Shown one piece after another: positions 29,046-39,965 of a DNA stretch of 64,000 nt. How positions within the stretch are numbered: the stretch's first letter is position 1; each line of letters opens with the position of its first letter. The DNA comes from Salinisphaera japonica YTM-1 (GTDB lineage: Bacteria > Pseudomonadota > Gammaproteobacteria > Nevskiales > Salinisphaeraceae). The translations under genes and the position numbers were made by a program. The notes below the pieces were generated by a model, which was not told the origin of the DNA, did not search any database, and saw nothing but the letters and a program-made list of their open reading frames with translations. Where the stretch lies: assembly GCF_003788585.1 (NCBI RefSeq), contig NZ_AYKG01000006.1:1-64000 (forward strand). Reading direction: 5' to 3'.

Positions 29046-30047
29046 GTGAACAACAACTGGCTAATTGGCCTGCCCAAGGCCGAACTGCATCTGCATATCG
29101 AAGGCACGCTCACGCCCGAACAACAGTTCGAGCTGGCAAAGCGCAACGGCATCACCCTGGCCTACGACAGCGCCCAATCTTTGCGCGCGGCCTACGAGTT
29201 TGACGATCTTTCCGCGTTTCTTGCGCTGTATTACCAGGGCATGGACGTATTGATCACCCAGGATGATTTCTACGATCTGGCCATGGCCTACTTCGAGCGG
29301 GCCGCGGCTGACGGCGTACGCCATGCCGATATCTCGTTCGACCCGCAGGCACATCTGGCCCGCGGCGTCGCGCTGGACACCTGTTTCGACGGCCTGCTGA
29401 CCGCCATGCGCGATGCCCGGGCCCAGTTCGATGTCACCAGCGCCTTGATCATGAGCTTCATGCGTGATCGCGATGCCGATGAGGCGCTGGAAGTGCTTGA
29501 GGATGCCGCGCCTTGGTACGGCGAGATCGCGGCCATCGGCCTGGACAGCGCCGAGGTGGGCAACCCGCCCGAGAAGTTCCGTGAGGTGTTTGCCCGCGCG
29601 TGCGAGCTTGGTCTACCCCGCGTGGCGCATGCCGGCGAAGAAGGCGGGCCGGACTATGTCACGGGCGCGCTGGATATCCTGGATGTCTGTCGTATCGATC
29701 ACGGCGTGCGCGCGATGGAAGACGCCGACCTTGTGGACCGCCTGCGCGATAGCCAGATGCCGCTGACGGTCTGCCCGTTGTCCAACGTGTATCTGAAAGG
29801 CGTGGCACGCCTGGAGGACCACAACCTGCCCGACATGATCGCGGCTGGGTTGAACGTGAACATCAACTCGGATGATCCGGCTTATTTCGGTGGCGGCATG
29901 GTCAATAACTTCCTGGCCTGCGTGGCCGCCTTCGATTGGGATCAGGCCACCTGTCGGACCATCGCCGGCAATGGCCTGCGCGAGGCCTTCATGTCAGACG
30001 CACGCCGCGAGACACTCTTGGCGGCGCTGGCGGACTACGCAGATTAG
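29046..30047 (+). CDS. Adenine (or adenosine) deaminase
   Basis: 333-residue zinc amidohydrolase of the adenosine/adenine deaminase family. Metal ligands are in AELHLHIEG, the catalytic Glu is in VAHAGEEGG, and the zinc Asp is in NSDDPAYFGGG. The SDDPAYFGG form is characteristic of the adenine deaminase branch, which makes hypoxanthine, rather than the classical adenosine branch. GTG 29046 is the preferred start: GGAG lies 8 bases upstream and the protein then begins NNNWLIGLPKAELH, as in the family. ATG 29004 is an alternative. A purine permease gene follows convergently. Confidence 0.9.
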   Translation: MNNNWLIGLPKAELHLHIEGTLTPEQQFELAKRNGITLAYDSAQSLRAAYEFDDLSAFLALYYQGMDVLITQDDFYDLAMAYFERAAADGVRHADISFDPQAHLARGVALDTCFDGLLTAMRDARAQFDVTSALIMSFMRDRDADEALEVLEDAAPWYGEIAAIGLDSAEVGNPPEKFREVFARACELGLPRVAHAGEEGGPDYVTGALDILDVCRIDHGVRAMEDADLVDRLRDSQMPLTVCPLSNVYLKGVARLEDHNLPDMIAAGLNVNINSDDPAYFGGGMVNNFLACVAAFDWDQATCRTIAGNGLREAFMSDARRETLLAALADYAD

Positions 30048-30129
30048 ATCGCGTGCCCCGGCGGTCGCACCCGCGGCGGCCGGGGGAGTTATCAGGCGAA
30101 AGCGTTAGCTTAGGCCCTTAGACCAGGCG

Positions 30130-31485
30130 TTAGGCGAGAAACGCGAAATACGCCACGAACACCGCGAACAGGCCGTAGAGGATCGGGTGCAGCTCACGGG
30201 CCCGCCCGGCAAAGACCATCGTCACCGGATAGATCACCAGTCCCAGGGCGATGCCGTTGGCGATGCTGTAGGTGGCCGGCATCGCGATGAGCGTGAGAAA
30301 CGCCGGCACGGCGATCTCGAGGCGTTTCCAGTCGATCTCATCGAGTGCGGCCACCATCAGCACGCCCACGATGATCAGCGCTGGCGCGGTCACGTTGGCC
30401 GTCACCACAGCAAGCAGCGGCGAAAAGAAAAGTGCGGCCGCGAAGAACCCGGCCGTAATCAGCGCCGAAAAGCCGGTCCGTGCGCCGGTGGCCACACCCG
30501 CGGTGGACTCGATGTATGAGGTCGTCGGCGAGGTGCCGATCACCGCCGAGGCCACCACCGAGGATGAATCAGCCAACAGCGCGGCACGCGCCCGCTTCAT
30601 GCGATTGCCCTGCATCAGCCCGGCCTTGCTGGCCACGGCCATGAGCGTGCCCGCGGTATCGAAGAACTCCACGAACAGAAACGTCAGGACCACAACAGCC
30701 AGATTGAGGGTGAAAACCTCCTCCGGATGCGCGAACAGCTGCGTGACGGCCACGCCGAATACCGGCGCCACGGACGGAATGCCGGACACGATGGCACCCG
30801 GGACATCAATCACGCCCGTGGCCATGCCGGCCAATGAGGTGGCGACCATGCCGAAGAAGATCGCCCCGGGAAAGCGCCGCAACATGAGTGCGACCGATAA
30901 CACGAGTCCGAAGATCGTGAGCAGCGTGGCCGGCGCGGTCAGATCGCCGAGTGTGACCAGCGTGGCCTGGCTGTCGACGACAATGTTCGAATCCTCCAGG
31001 CCGATGAGCGCGATGAACAGCCCGATGCCACAGGCCGCGGCCAGCTTCAGATCCAGCGGAATGGCATCGAGAATCATCTCGCGGATACGAAAGAACGTGA
31101 TCGCCACGAAGATGATGCCGGAGAACAACACGCCAACCAGCGCGGTCTGCCAGGACACGCCCATGCCCAGGACCACGGAATAGGCAAAGAAAGCGTTCAA
31201 CCCCATGCTGGGCGCGATGCCCACGGGATAACGCGCGATCAGGCCCATGAGCGCCGTGCCCACTATCGCGGCCAGCGCCGTGGCCGTGAATACGGCCCCG
31301 CGATCCATGCCGGCGGCCGCGAGGATCGTGGGGTTCACGAACATGATGTAGGCCATGGCCAGGAAGGTGGTCAACCCGCCCAGCGTTTCGCGCCGAAAAT
31401 CGGTGCCCTCGCCCGCAAAATCGAAATGTCGGGCGATGGCACCAGCCATGCCGGTCCGTGAGGGTCCGTAGGGGGAATCGTTCAT
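30130..31485 (-). CDS. NCS2-family purine (adenine/guanine/hypoxanthine) permease, AzgA-like
   Basis: 451-residue permease with 12-14 hydrophobic segments. Typical AzgA-branch features are RETLGGLTTFLAMAYIMFVNP near the N-terminus, GLNAFFAYSVVLGMG (substrate region), LFVEFFDTAGTLMAVASKAGL and SPTTSYIESTAGVATGARTG. The start at 31485 (MNDSPYGP) is preferred to the TTG at 31500. Together with the convergent deaminase and nearby purA it suggests adenine uptake and salvage. Confidence 0.9.
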   Translation of the reverse strand: MNDSPYGPSRTGMAGAIARHFDFAGEGTDFRRETLGGLTTFLAMAYIMFVNPTILAAAGMDRGAVFTATALAAIVGTALMGLIARYPVGIAPSMGLNAFFAYSVVLGMGVSWQTALVGVLFSGIIFVAITFFRIREMILDAIPLDLKLAAACGIGLFIALIGLEDSNIVVDSQATLVTLGDLTAPATLLTIFGLVLSVALMLRRFPGAIFFGMVATSLAGMATGVIDVPGAIVSGIPSVAPVFGVAVTQLFAHPEEVFTLNLAVVVLTFLFVEFFDTAGTLMAVASKAGLMQGNRMKRARAALLADSSSVVASAVIGTSPTTSYIESTAGVATGARTGFSALITAGFFAAALFFSPLLAVVTANVTAPALIIVGVLMVAALDEIDWKRLEIAVPAFLTLIAMPATYSIANGIALGLVIYPVTMVFAGRARELHPILYGLFAVFVAYFAFLA

Positions 31486-31539
31486 GGCCGCAGGCAACAA
31501 ATGAAAAGCGGTGATCGACGCGCAGGTCGATGGCAGGCG

Positions 31540-31569
31540 CCCGGGCCGCGGTTATCTCGCCGGCCCGGG
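31540..31569. terminator. GC hairpin after purA
   Basis: cccgggccg and cggcccggg form a nine-base perfect stem with a 12-base loop immediately downstream of the purA stop (minus strand). No T run, so termination is uncertain. Confidence 0.4.
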
Positions 31570-31573
31570 ATAT

Positions 31574-34061
<2,488 letters not shown>

Positions 34062-34256
34062 CAATGGGCTCCGAGGCGCGCGCGGCACCCGCGCGGCGTG
34101 CGCTGTGCGGGTGCTGCAAACAAGACGTACTGAACTGCCAAGAACAAGCTGATCTCCCGATCACGAAGGTGTCGCGCCGCGAACGCTATCGCAAGACAGC
34201 GCGACAGGGAAGACCGCGCCGTCGAACAGCCGGAAAACCCGTTTCAGTAGACCCGT

Positions 34257-34442
34257 TTAATGCACGAGCTGAAGCACCACCACGCCGGCGGCGATCAACA
34301 CGCCGCCAAACAAACGCAGCCGTCGCGCGTCGATCTCGGCCAGCCGGATCATGGTGTCGCGCCACGCGCTGGGGGCGATGAACGGCGCCAGGCCCTCGAT
34401 CACCGCCACCAGGGCCAGCGCCCGGATCACATCAATCCACAC
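34257..34442 (-). CDS. yjeT: Small membrane protein, DUF2065 (YjeT)
   Basis: 61-residue inner-membrane protein with two helices: VIRALALVAVIEGLAPFIAP and LFGGVLIAAGVVVLQLV, separated by a polar loop (WRDTMIRLAEIDARRLR). This matches the DUF2065/YjeT family, which sits between hflC and hisZ/purA in many gammaproteobacteria, as here. The gap to hflC is 5 bp. Function is unknown. The adjoining stretch 34062-34256, up to hisZ, has no gene I can support. Confidence 0.9.
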   Translation of the reverse strand: MWIDVIRALALVAVIEGLAPFIAPSAWRDTMIRLAEIDARRLRLFGGVLIAAGVVVLQLVH

Positions 34443-34447
34443 GCGCC

Positions 34448-35332
34448 CTAGCCGCCGCTCGGCACACTGGCGCCCACGGCCGGGTTGAAGTACTGGAACA
34501 GCTCACCCTTGGGATCGAGCAGCAGGAAGTCGTCGCTACCGATGCTCTGGCGATAGGTTTCCATACTGCGATAGAAGCGATAGAACTCGGCGTCCTTGGT
34601 ATAGGCCTTGGCATAGATGCCGGCCGCGGTCGCATCACCCTCACCCCGAATCTGCTCGGCACGGTTATATGCCTTGGCCAGCACTTCCGTGCGCTCACGG
34701 TTGGCATCGGCTCGGATTTCCTTGGCCGCGGCCTCGCCCTGGGCACGCAGCGTACGGATCACTTCCTGACGCTCCGAGCGCATACGCTCGTAGACCGTAT
34801 CGCTGACCTTGTCCGGCAGGTCGAGCTTCATGATGCGCACATCCTGAATCTCGATGCCGAGCTGCTTGGCGGCCTGATTCACCTGAACCTGTACGGCCGC
34901 CACGATCTCGTTGCGATCATCCCCCACGGCCTGGCGGATGGTGCGCTTGGAGAATTCGGCCAGCACGTCGTTTTCGATCGACTCGGTCAACAACGAGCGG
35001 GCGCGACTGACATCGCCGTGCGTGGCCAGAAAATACTTGACCGGGTCGACGATGCGCCATTTCACGAAGTAATCGACCGACAGGTTCTTGTTCTCCGAGG
35101 TCAGCACACGCTCGATATCGCCGGTCAACGTCATCACACGACGATCGAAGCGATACACCGTCTGGATGACCGGCAGCTTGAAATGCAGCCCCGGGTCATA
35201 GTCAGCGCCGACGATTTCGCCCATCTGCACGAGCACGATGCGCTCGCGCGGGGTGACGGTGAACGTCGATGCGTAGGCAACCACGGCCGCCAGCAAGACG
35301 ACAACGATGATGGATATCTGCTTGGGATTCAT
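34448..35332 (-). CDS. hflC: FtsH protease modulator HflC
   Basis: 294-residue SPFH/prohibitin-family protein with one N-terminal membrane anchor (ISIIVVVLLAAVVAYAS) and a periplasmic body. VDYFVKWRIVDPVKYF and GIEIQDVRIMKLDLPDKVSDTVYERMRSER are diagnostic for HflC; the C-terminal helix (YRQSIGSDDFLLLDPKGELFQYF) is typical. With HflK it cages the FtsH protease and restrains it. It overlaps hflK by 4 bp. Confidence 0.96.
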   Translation of the reverse strand: MNPKQISIIVVVLLAAVVAYASTFTVTPRERIVLVQMGEIVGADYDPGLHFKLPVIQTVYRFDRRVMTLTGDIERVLTSENKNLSVDYFVKWRIVDPVKYFLATHGDVSRARSLLTESIENDVLAEFSKRTIRQAVGDDRNEIVAAVQVQVNQAAKQLGIEIQDVRIMKLDLPDKVSDTVYERMRSERQEVIRTLRAQGEAAAKEIRADANRERTEVLAKAYNRAEQIRGEGDATAAGIYAKAYTKDAEFYRFYRSMETYRQSIGSDDFLLLDPKGELFQYFNPAVGASVPSGG

Positions 35333-36732
35333 GAGTTGCGGCTCCGGCTGCGCAGGGCCTGGGATTCATAGTTCGACGTATCGCTCTGGCCATTGTTGCC
35401 GCTGGCCGAGTCGCCGTTGTTCTGTGACCCGCTGGACGACGACGGCGAAGACGGCATGTCACCACCGACGTTGTCGGAATCAGCACTCGGCGCGTTGTCG
35501 TTGGCCGGTTTCTTGGCGCCCGACTTGTCGATGATCTTGTCGAGCGGCAGATAGGTCATGGAATTGCCGTCGCCGGAATCCAACACCAGATGCGAGCCCG
35601 ACAGGACCTCGCCCATGGTTTCCAGATACAGCCGCGAGCGCGTGACCTCGGGGGCTTGTTCGTATTGCGTCAGCAGATCAGAGAAACGTGCGGCCTGACC
35701 TTCTGCGCGGTTGACCTTGCGTGACTTGTAGGCACGCGCCTCGGCGATCATCTGGGCTTTTTCACCCTGGGCCGTGGCCACCACCTCGCGGGCATAGGCT
35801 CGCGCGATGTTCTTGAGCCGTTCTTCTTCCTCGCGGGCCTTGATGGCCTCCTGGAAAGCGCCCTGAACCGGCTCGGGCGGCTGTGCGTACTGCACGTTGA
35901 CCGCCACGATCTGCACGCCGGCATCATACTTGTTCAATGTGAACTGCATGATCTTGCGCACGTTGGTGGGCAACTTGGCCCGTGAGCGATCGGTGATCTG
36001 CGGGTATTCGTTCTGTTTCTGCTTGATCTGGCCGACCAGCTCGCGATCGATGTCCTTCAGGCCGTCTTTCTTCTTCGGTTGGCCCGAGCCCTCTTTCAGA
36101 TCCACGTTGTTGATCGCGCGATCCTCGAGCTGGTTGACCTGCACGCCTTCCTGGATCACCTGATTCATGTTCGAGGTGCCCACGATCTCGCGCACGGCCG
36201 AGCGCAGAACCTGCTGCACGGTCTGATCCGGGTTTTCCAACTGGAACAGATAGTTCATGGCGTTGGAGATGCGGTATTGCGCGCTGATCTCCACATCCAC
36301 GATGTTCTCGTCCTTGGTCAACATGACCGCGCGGTTGCTCACGCGCCGCACCTGCTGCACATCCACCTTCGACACGGTGGCAATCGGATACGGCAGATGC
36401 CAGTGCCAACCGGGGCTGGCGGTATCGACATACTCGCCAAAGCGCAGCACCACGCCTTTTTCGCCGGGCTGGACGACATACAGCCCGCCGAAGACCAGCC
36501 AGGCGCCTGCGAGAATCGCGATCACCACGGCGATCAGCCCCGAGGGCACGCCGGCCCCGCCGGATCCCCCGTTGCCACCGCCCTGATTGCCCGAACCGCC
36601 GTTACCGCCGAATCGTTCACGAAAACGCTTCCAGATCTGGTCCAGATCCGGTGGCCCGTTGCCTTGGTTGTTCTTGTTGCGGTCGCCGCCGCCCCAGGAA
36701 TCCTTGCCCTTACCGGGCTCGTTCCATGCCAT
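35329..36732 (-). CDS. hflK: FtsH protease modulator HflK
   Basis: 467-residue SPFH protein, slightly longer than the E. coli protein. A Gly/Asn-rich N-terminus (residues 1-65) precedes one transmembrane segment (LIAVVIAILAGAWLVFGGLYVV). The prohibitin domain contains YVDTASPGWHWHLPYPI and VSAQYRI-like ISAQYRISNAMNYLF. The coiled-coil region has FQEAIKAREEEERLKN and ARAYKSRKVNRAEGQA. A Ser/Gly/Asn-rich C-terminus ends the protein. It heads hflK-hflC-yjeT, but hflX, normally adjacent, is about 600 bp away behind an inserted element. Confidence 0.96.
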   Translation of the reverse strand: MAWNEPGKGKDSWGGGDRNKNNQGNGPPDLDQIWKRFRERFGGNGGSGNQGGGNGGSGGAGVPSGLIAVVIAILAGAWLVFGGLYVVQPGEKGVVLRFGEYVDTASPGWHWHLPYPIATVSKVDVQQVRRVSNRAVMLTKDENIVDVEISAQYRISNAMNYLFQLENPDQTVQQVLRSAVREIVGTSNMNQVIQEGVQVNQLEDRAINNVDLKEGSGQPKKKDGLKDIDRELVGQIKQKQNEYPQITDRSRAKLPTNVRKIMQFTLNKYDAGVQIVAVNVQYAQPPEPVQGAFQEAIKAREEEERLKNIARAYAREVVATAQGEKAQMIAEARAYKSRKVNRAEGQAARFSDLLTQYEQAPEVTRSRLYLETMGEVLSGSHLVLDSGDGNSMTYLPLDKIIDKSGAKKPANDNAPSADSDNVGGDMPSSPSSSSGSQNNGDSASGNNGQSDTSNYESQALRSRSRNS

Positions 36733-36811
36733 GCGTCAAAGCCTCTGATCGAGTCGGATCGAGCCGGGCTATCGTCGTATGCCCGCTCGACTGCATCCAG
36801 CGCCCAGCGAT

Positions 36812-36848
36812 CGTATCTGGCCAGGCGTATCTGGCAGACCGTATCTGG
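36812..36848. promoter_or_regulatory. Three phased direct repeats upstream of hflK
   Basis: The 9-base word cgtatctgg occurs at 36812, 36826 and 36840, exactly 14 bases apart, 80-115 bp upstream of the hflK start. Regular spacing of short direct repeats near a promoter suggests a protein-binding array; the binding protein is unknown. Confidence 0.55.
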
Positions 36849-36971
36849 GGGAGTGTCCTGTCGTCGTTCGTTTGTTCTCGGCGCCCGGCTGGGCCGGCGC
36901 AGCTGACGGGTCGGCCCGGCAAACCGTTGTATAGGCCAGCCTGAAACCCGCCCTGCGACCGAGCGACAAGT

Positions 36972-37270
36972 CTAGGGCCTGTTGCCGTTTCATGCGAGCG
37001 CCGCGTTGGAGACCGCAAATCGGGGCCTGCCAGGCGCGAGTCGAAGCATCGTGGCGTGCCACGATCAAGACTCGCAACGCCGCAGGGCGCCCATCTTCAA
37101 TTTTTATGGGCGGCCCAACCCTTCGGGACAAGCGCCCTGAAATTAACGATACGTCGGCAATACAGCGTTCTAGCCCACTAGCGCAGAGTAACTGCGCGGC
37201 GTGAGCTACGCCTCGTCTTGCCGCAAAACAGCGCTTGGCGCGGGCTCGCATGAAACGGCAACAGGCCCTA
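36972..37270. mobile_element. 299-bp inverted-repeat element (MITE-like) between hflX and hflK
   Basis: The two ends are perfect inverted repeats of about 28 bp, beginning ctagggcctgttgccgtttc and continuing atgcgagc. Inside lies a second hairpin with atcgtggc/gccacgat near 37050. No transposase is encoded; a reading frame crosses the whole element but resembles no protein I know. A clear target-site duplication is not visible at the edges. It breaks an otherwise tight hfq-hflX-hflK-hflC gene string. The rest of the gap 36733-37328 holds only the phased repeats. Confidence 0.75.
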
Positions 37271-37328
37271 GCGAGCACGCCATACCCTGTCGAATGTCGC
37301 CCGGCCGGATAACACCGGCCGCGATCGC

Positions 37329-38666
37329 TCAGTCGGCGGTCACGTCGGCCATCTCGGCAGCGTCTACGCGAATCGGCCGGCGTTCGATGAGCACTTCGTC
37401 AAACACCAGCCCGGCCTGGGCCACGATTCGCTCCAGATCGGCCTGGGATGCCGTGACCGACAACAGCGCGTTGCCCTGGCTGTCGTAGTCCTCGGCCGCA
37501 ACCAGGCCCAGCTCGAACAACTGCGAGCGTAGCCAGCCCTCGGTGGGCGGCACACACAACGTGCCCTCGATGGTGTCGGGATAACAAAACGCCGCCAGGG
37601 CATGACGCAATGTTTCCATGCCGGCACCGGTGGCCGCCGATACATAGACCCGCAGAGGCCGGCCATGGGCGTCGTACTCGACCCGCGCGGTCTCTTCCTC
37701 GGTGCGATCGATCTTGTTGAAGACCTCAAGCTGCGGCACCTCGTGCGCGCCGATCTCGGCAAGCACGGCGTTGACCTCGCGTGCATGCGCACGCCGCTCC
37801 GGATCAGAGACATCAATGACGTGTACCAGCACATCCGCCTCACGGGTCTCTTCCAGCGTGGCACGAAACGCCGCGACCAGCTCGTGGGGCAGATCGCGAA
37901 TGAAGCCCACCGTGTCCGCCAGGATCAGCGGCTCACCGACCGGCACGTTCATGCGGCGCAGCGTGGGGTCCAGCGTGGCGAACAATTGATCGGCCGAATA
38001 GATGTCTTCGCCCGTCAGCTGGTTGAACAACGTGGATTTGCCGGCGTTGGTATAGCCGACTAACGACACCACCGGGGTACGCGCCCGGCGGCGCGAGGCT
38101 CGGCCCTGATCACGCCGGGCCAGCACCTTGTCCAGCCGATCACGCAGCATCTTGATGCGATCGTTGAGCAGGCGCCGGTCGGTTTCGAGCTGTGACTCAC
38201 CCGGCCCGCGCAGGCCGATGCCGCCTTTTTGACGCTCCAGATGCGACCAGCCGCGCACCAGGCGCGTGGCCAGATGCTGAAGCTGGGCCAGTTCGACCTG
38301 CAGCTTGCCTTCGTGCGAGCGCGCCCGACGCGCAAAGATATCGAGAATCAGCCCGGCCCGGTCGAGAACCCGGGCCTTGAGGCGTTTTTCCAGATTGCGT
38401 TCCTGGCTCGGCGACAGATCGTGGTTGAACACGACCAGCTCGGCGCCCAGCTCGGCCACGGCTTCGGTGACTTCATCCACCTTGCCGCCGCCGATGAAGT
38501 AACGCGGGTCAGGCACTCGGCGAGAACCGCCGATATGCGACAGCACATGCGCGTCCGCGGATTCCACGAGCTCGCGGAATTCGCGGTCGGCCTCGGCATA
38601 CTCATCGTTGCCGAAGGCCAGATGCACGATGACCGCCGCCTGGCCGGTCGGCGGGCGCTCAAACAT
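37329..38666 (-). CDS. hflX: Ribosome-associated GTPase HflX
   Basis: 445-residue GTPase that splits or rescues stalled ribosomes. The N-terminal HflX domain holds SRRVPDPRYFIGGGKVDE and VVFNHDLSPSQERNLE. The linker has LQHLATRLVRGWSHLERQKGG and RGPGESQLETDRR. The G domain has GYTNAGKSTLFNQLT, DTVGFIRDLPH and FNKID. Length is typical. It lies 12 bp downstream of hfq and is probably co-transcribed with it. Confidence 0.96.
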   Translation of the reverse strand: MFERPPTGQAAVIVHLAFGNDEYAEADREFRELVESADAHVLSHIGGSRRVPDPRYFIGGGKVDEVTEAVAELGAELVVFNHDLSPSQERNLEKRLKARVLDRAGLILDIFARRARSHEGKLQVELAQLQHLATRLVRGWSHLERQKGGIGLRGPGESQLETDRRLLNDRIKMLRDRLDKVLARRDQGRASRRRARTPVVSLVGYTNAGKSTLFNQLTGEDIYSADQLFATLDPTLRRMNVPVGEPLILADTVGFIRDLPHELVAAFRATLEETREADVLVHVIDVSDPERRAHAREVNAVLAEIGAHEVPQLEVFNKIDRTEEETARVEYDAHGRPLRVYVSAATGAGMETLRHALAAFCYPDTIEGTLCVPPTEGWLRSQLFELGLVAAEDYDSQGNALLSVTASQADLERIVAQAGLVFDEVLIERRPIRVDAAEMADVTAD

Positions 38667-38678
38667 GAGGCTTAAACA

Positions 38679-38948
38679 TCATTCGGGGCTCGCTGACGAA
38701 TCGTCGTCGGACTCCTGCGACATCTCGTCTCGTATCTCGCTACGTACGTTGCGCGACGGCACGATCGTGGAAATCGCGTGTTTATAGACCATCTGGCTCA
38801 CAGCATTGCGCAGCAGCACCACGAACTGATCGAACGATTCGATCTGGCCCTGCAGTTTGATGCCGTTGACGAGATAGATCGACACCGGCACGCGTTCCTT
38901 GCGCAGCGCGTTCAGGAAAGGTTCTTGTAATGTTTGGCCTTTTGCCAT
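38679..38948 (-). CDS. hfq: RNA chaperone Hfq
   Basis: 89-residue Sm-like hexameric RNA chaperone. [20 protein letters not shown], the Sm1 core [21 protein letters not shown] and the Sm2 motif YKHAIST are near identical to the gammaproteobacterial consensus. A short acidic Ser/Asp-rich tail follows (EDSS-type, [13 protein letters not shown]). It has its own AT-rich promoter region upstream and lies between miaA and hflX as usual. Confidence 0.97.
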   Translation of the reverse strand: MAKGQTLQEPFLNALRKERVPVSIYLVNGIKLQGQIESFDQFVVLLRNAVSQMVYKHAISTIVPSRNVRSEIRDEMSQESDDDSSASPE

Positions 38949-38968
38949 GACCTAAGGCTCCGTAATTC

Positions 38969-38997
38969 TTATTAGATAAGGTTTAATAATTCGTTAA
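38969..38997 (-). promoter_or_regulatory. Likely hfq promoter
   Basis: On the minus strand TTAACG (38992-38997), a 17-base spacer and TAATAA (38969-38974), about 20 bp upstream of hfq. The 45-bp miaA-hfq gap is strikingly AT-rich in an otherwise GC-rich region. Confidence 0.55.
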
Positions 38998-39005
38998 GGA
39001 TATTA

Positions 39006-39965
39006 TCACGCGCGCCGCACGTCGGCGCCCGCGGTCACCTGCTCGATCAACGCTTCGACCCGTGATCGATTATCCCTGGCCTGGCTGTCCAGCCAGTGCG
39101 CGTCGTTCAGGCTGCGCAGCCAGGTCAACTGTCGCTTGGCCAGCTGTCTTGAGGCCGTGACGGCCAGGGCCTGGCCGGTGGCCAGATCGTGTTTGCCGTC
39201 GAGCACCTGCCAGAGCTGTCGATAGCCCACTGAGCGCATCGACGGCTGTGTGAGGTCGAGATCAGGTCGGGCATGAAGCTTTTCAACCTCTGCCAGGAAA
39301 CCCTGGTCCATCATCTGGTCGAAACGCTGCGCGATGCGTGCATGCAAGGCGTCACGTCGGCCCGGACAGACGATGATCTTGCTGATGACATCGTCGATCC
39401 GCCGGCCGGCGTCACGAGCATGAAGCACGCTTGGCGTTTCCCCCGTGATCTCGATGATCTCGAGCATGCGCTGAATACGCTGGGCATCGTTGGGGTGGAT
39501 GCGCCCCGCGGTCTTGCTGTCGGCCGCGGCCAGGCGGGCATGAAGACTGGCCCAGCCGATGGTCTCGGCCTCGGCGGTCAAACGGGCACGAATCGCCGGG
39601 TCACGCCCCGGCAACGCTGACAAACCGTGCTCGTAGGCCCGGAAATACATGGATGTGCCGCCGGTGAGAATCGGCAGCCGACCGTTGGCGCGGATACGGG
39701 CGATCTCGCGATCGGCATCGGCGACAAAATCAGCCGCCGAGTAGGCATCGGCCGGATCCCGCAGGTCAATGAGCGCATGCGGGGCAGCGGCCAGCGTGGC
39801 CGCATCGGGTTTGGCCGTGCCGATATCCATCCCGCGATAGACCATCGCCGAATCCACCGAGACGATCTCACCGATGCCGCGCGCCACGAGATCGACCGCC
39901 AGACCGGTCTTGCCCGAGGCGGTCGGGCCCATCAGGAAAAGCAGCGGGCCGTGTTCGGCCATCAC
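39006..39965 (-). CDS. miaA: tRNA dimethylallyltransferase MiaA
   Basis: 319-residue enzyme that prenylates A37 of tRNAs reading UNN codons. P-loop LMGPTASGKTGLAVDL, DSAMVYRGMDIGTAKPD, PILTGGTSMYFRA and the C-terminal ASRQLAKRQLTWLR region are diagnostic. Its start overlaps the mutL stop by 4 bp (ATGA type), so the two are translationally coupled. Normal length. Confidence 0.96.
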   Translation of the reverse strand: MMAEHGPLLFLMGPTASGKTGLAVDLVARGIGEIVSVDSAMVYRGMDIGTAKPDAATLAAAPHALIDLRDPADAYSAADFVADADREIARIRANGRLPILTGGTSMYFRAYEHGLSALPGRDPAIRARLTAEAETIGWASLHARLAAADSKTAGRIHPNDAQRIQRMLEIIEITGETPSVLHARDAGRRIDDVISKIIVCPGRRDALHARIAQRFDQMMDQGFLAEVEKLHARPDLDLTQPSMRSVGYRQLWQVLDGKHDLATGQALAVTASRQLAKRQLTWLRSLNDAHWLDSQARDNRSRVEALIEQVTAGADVRRA

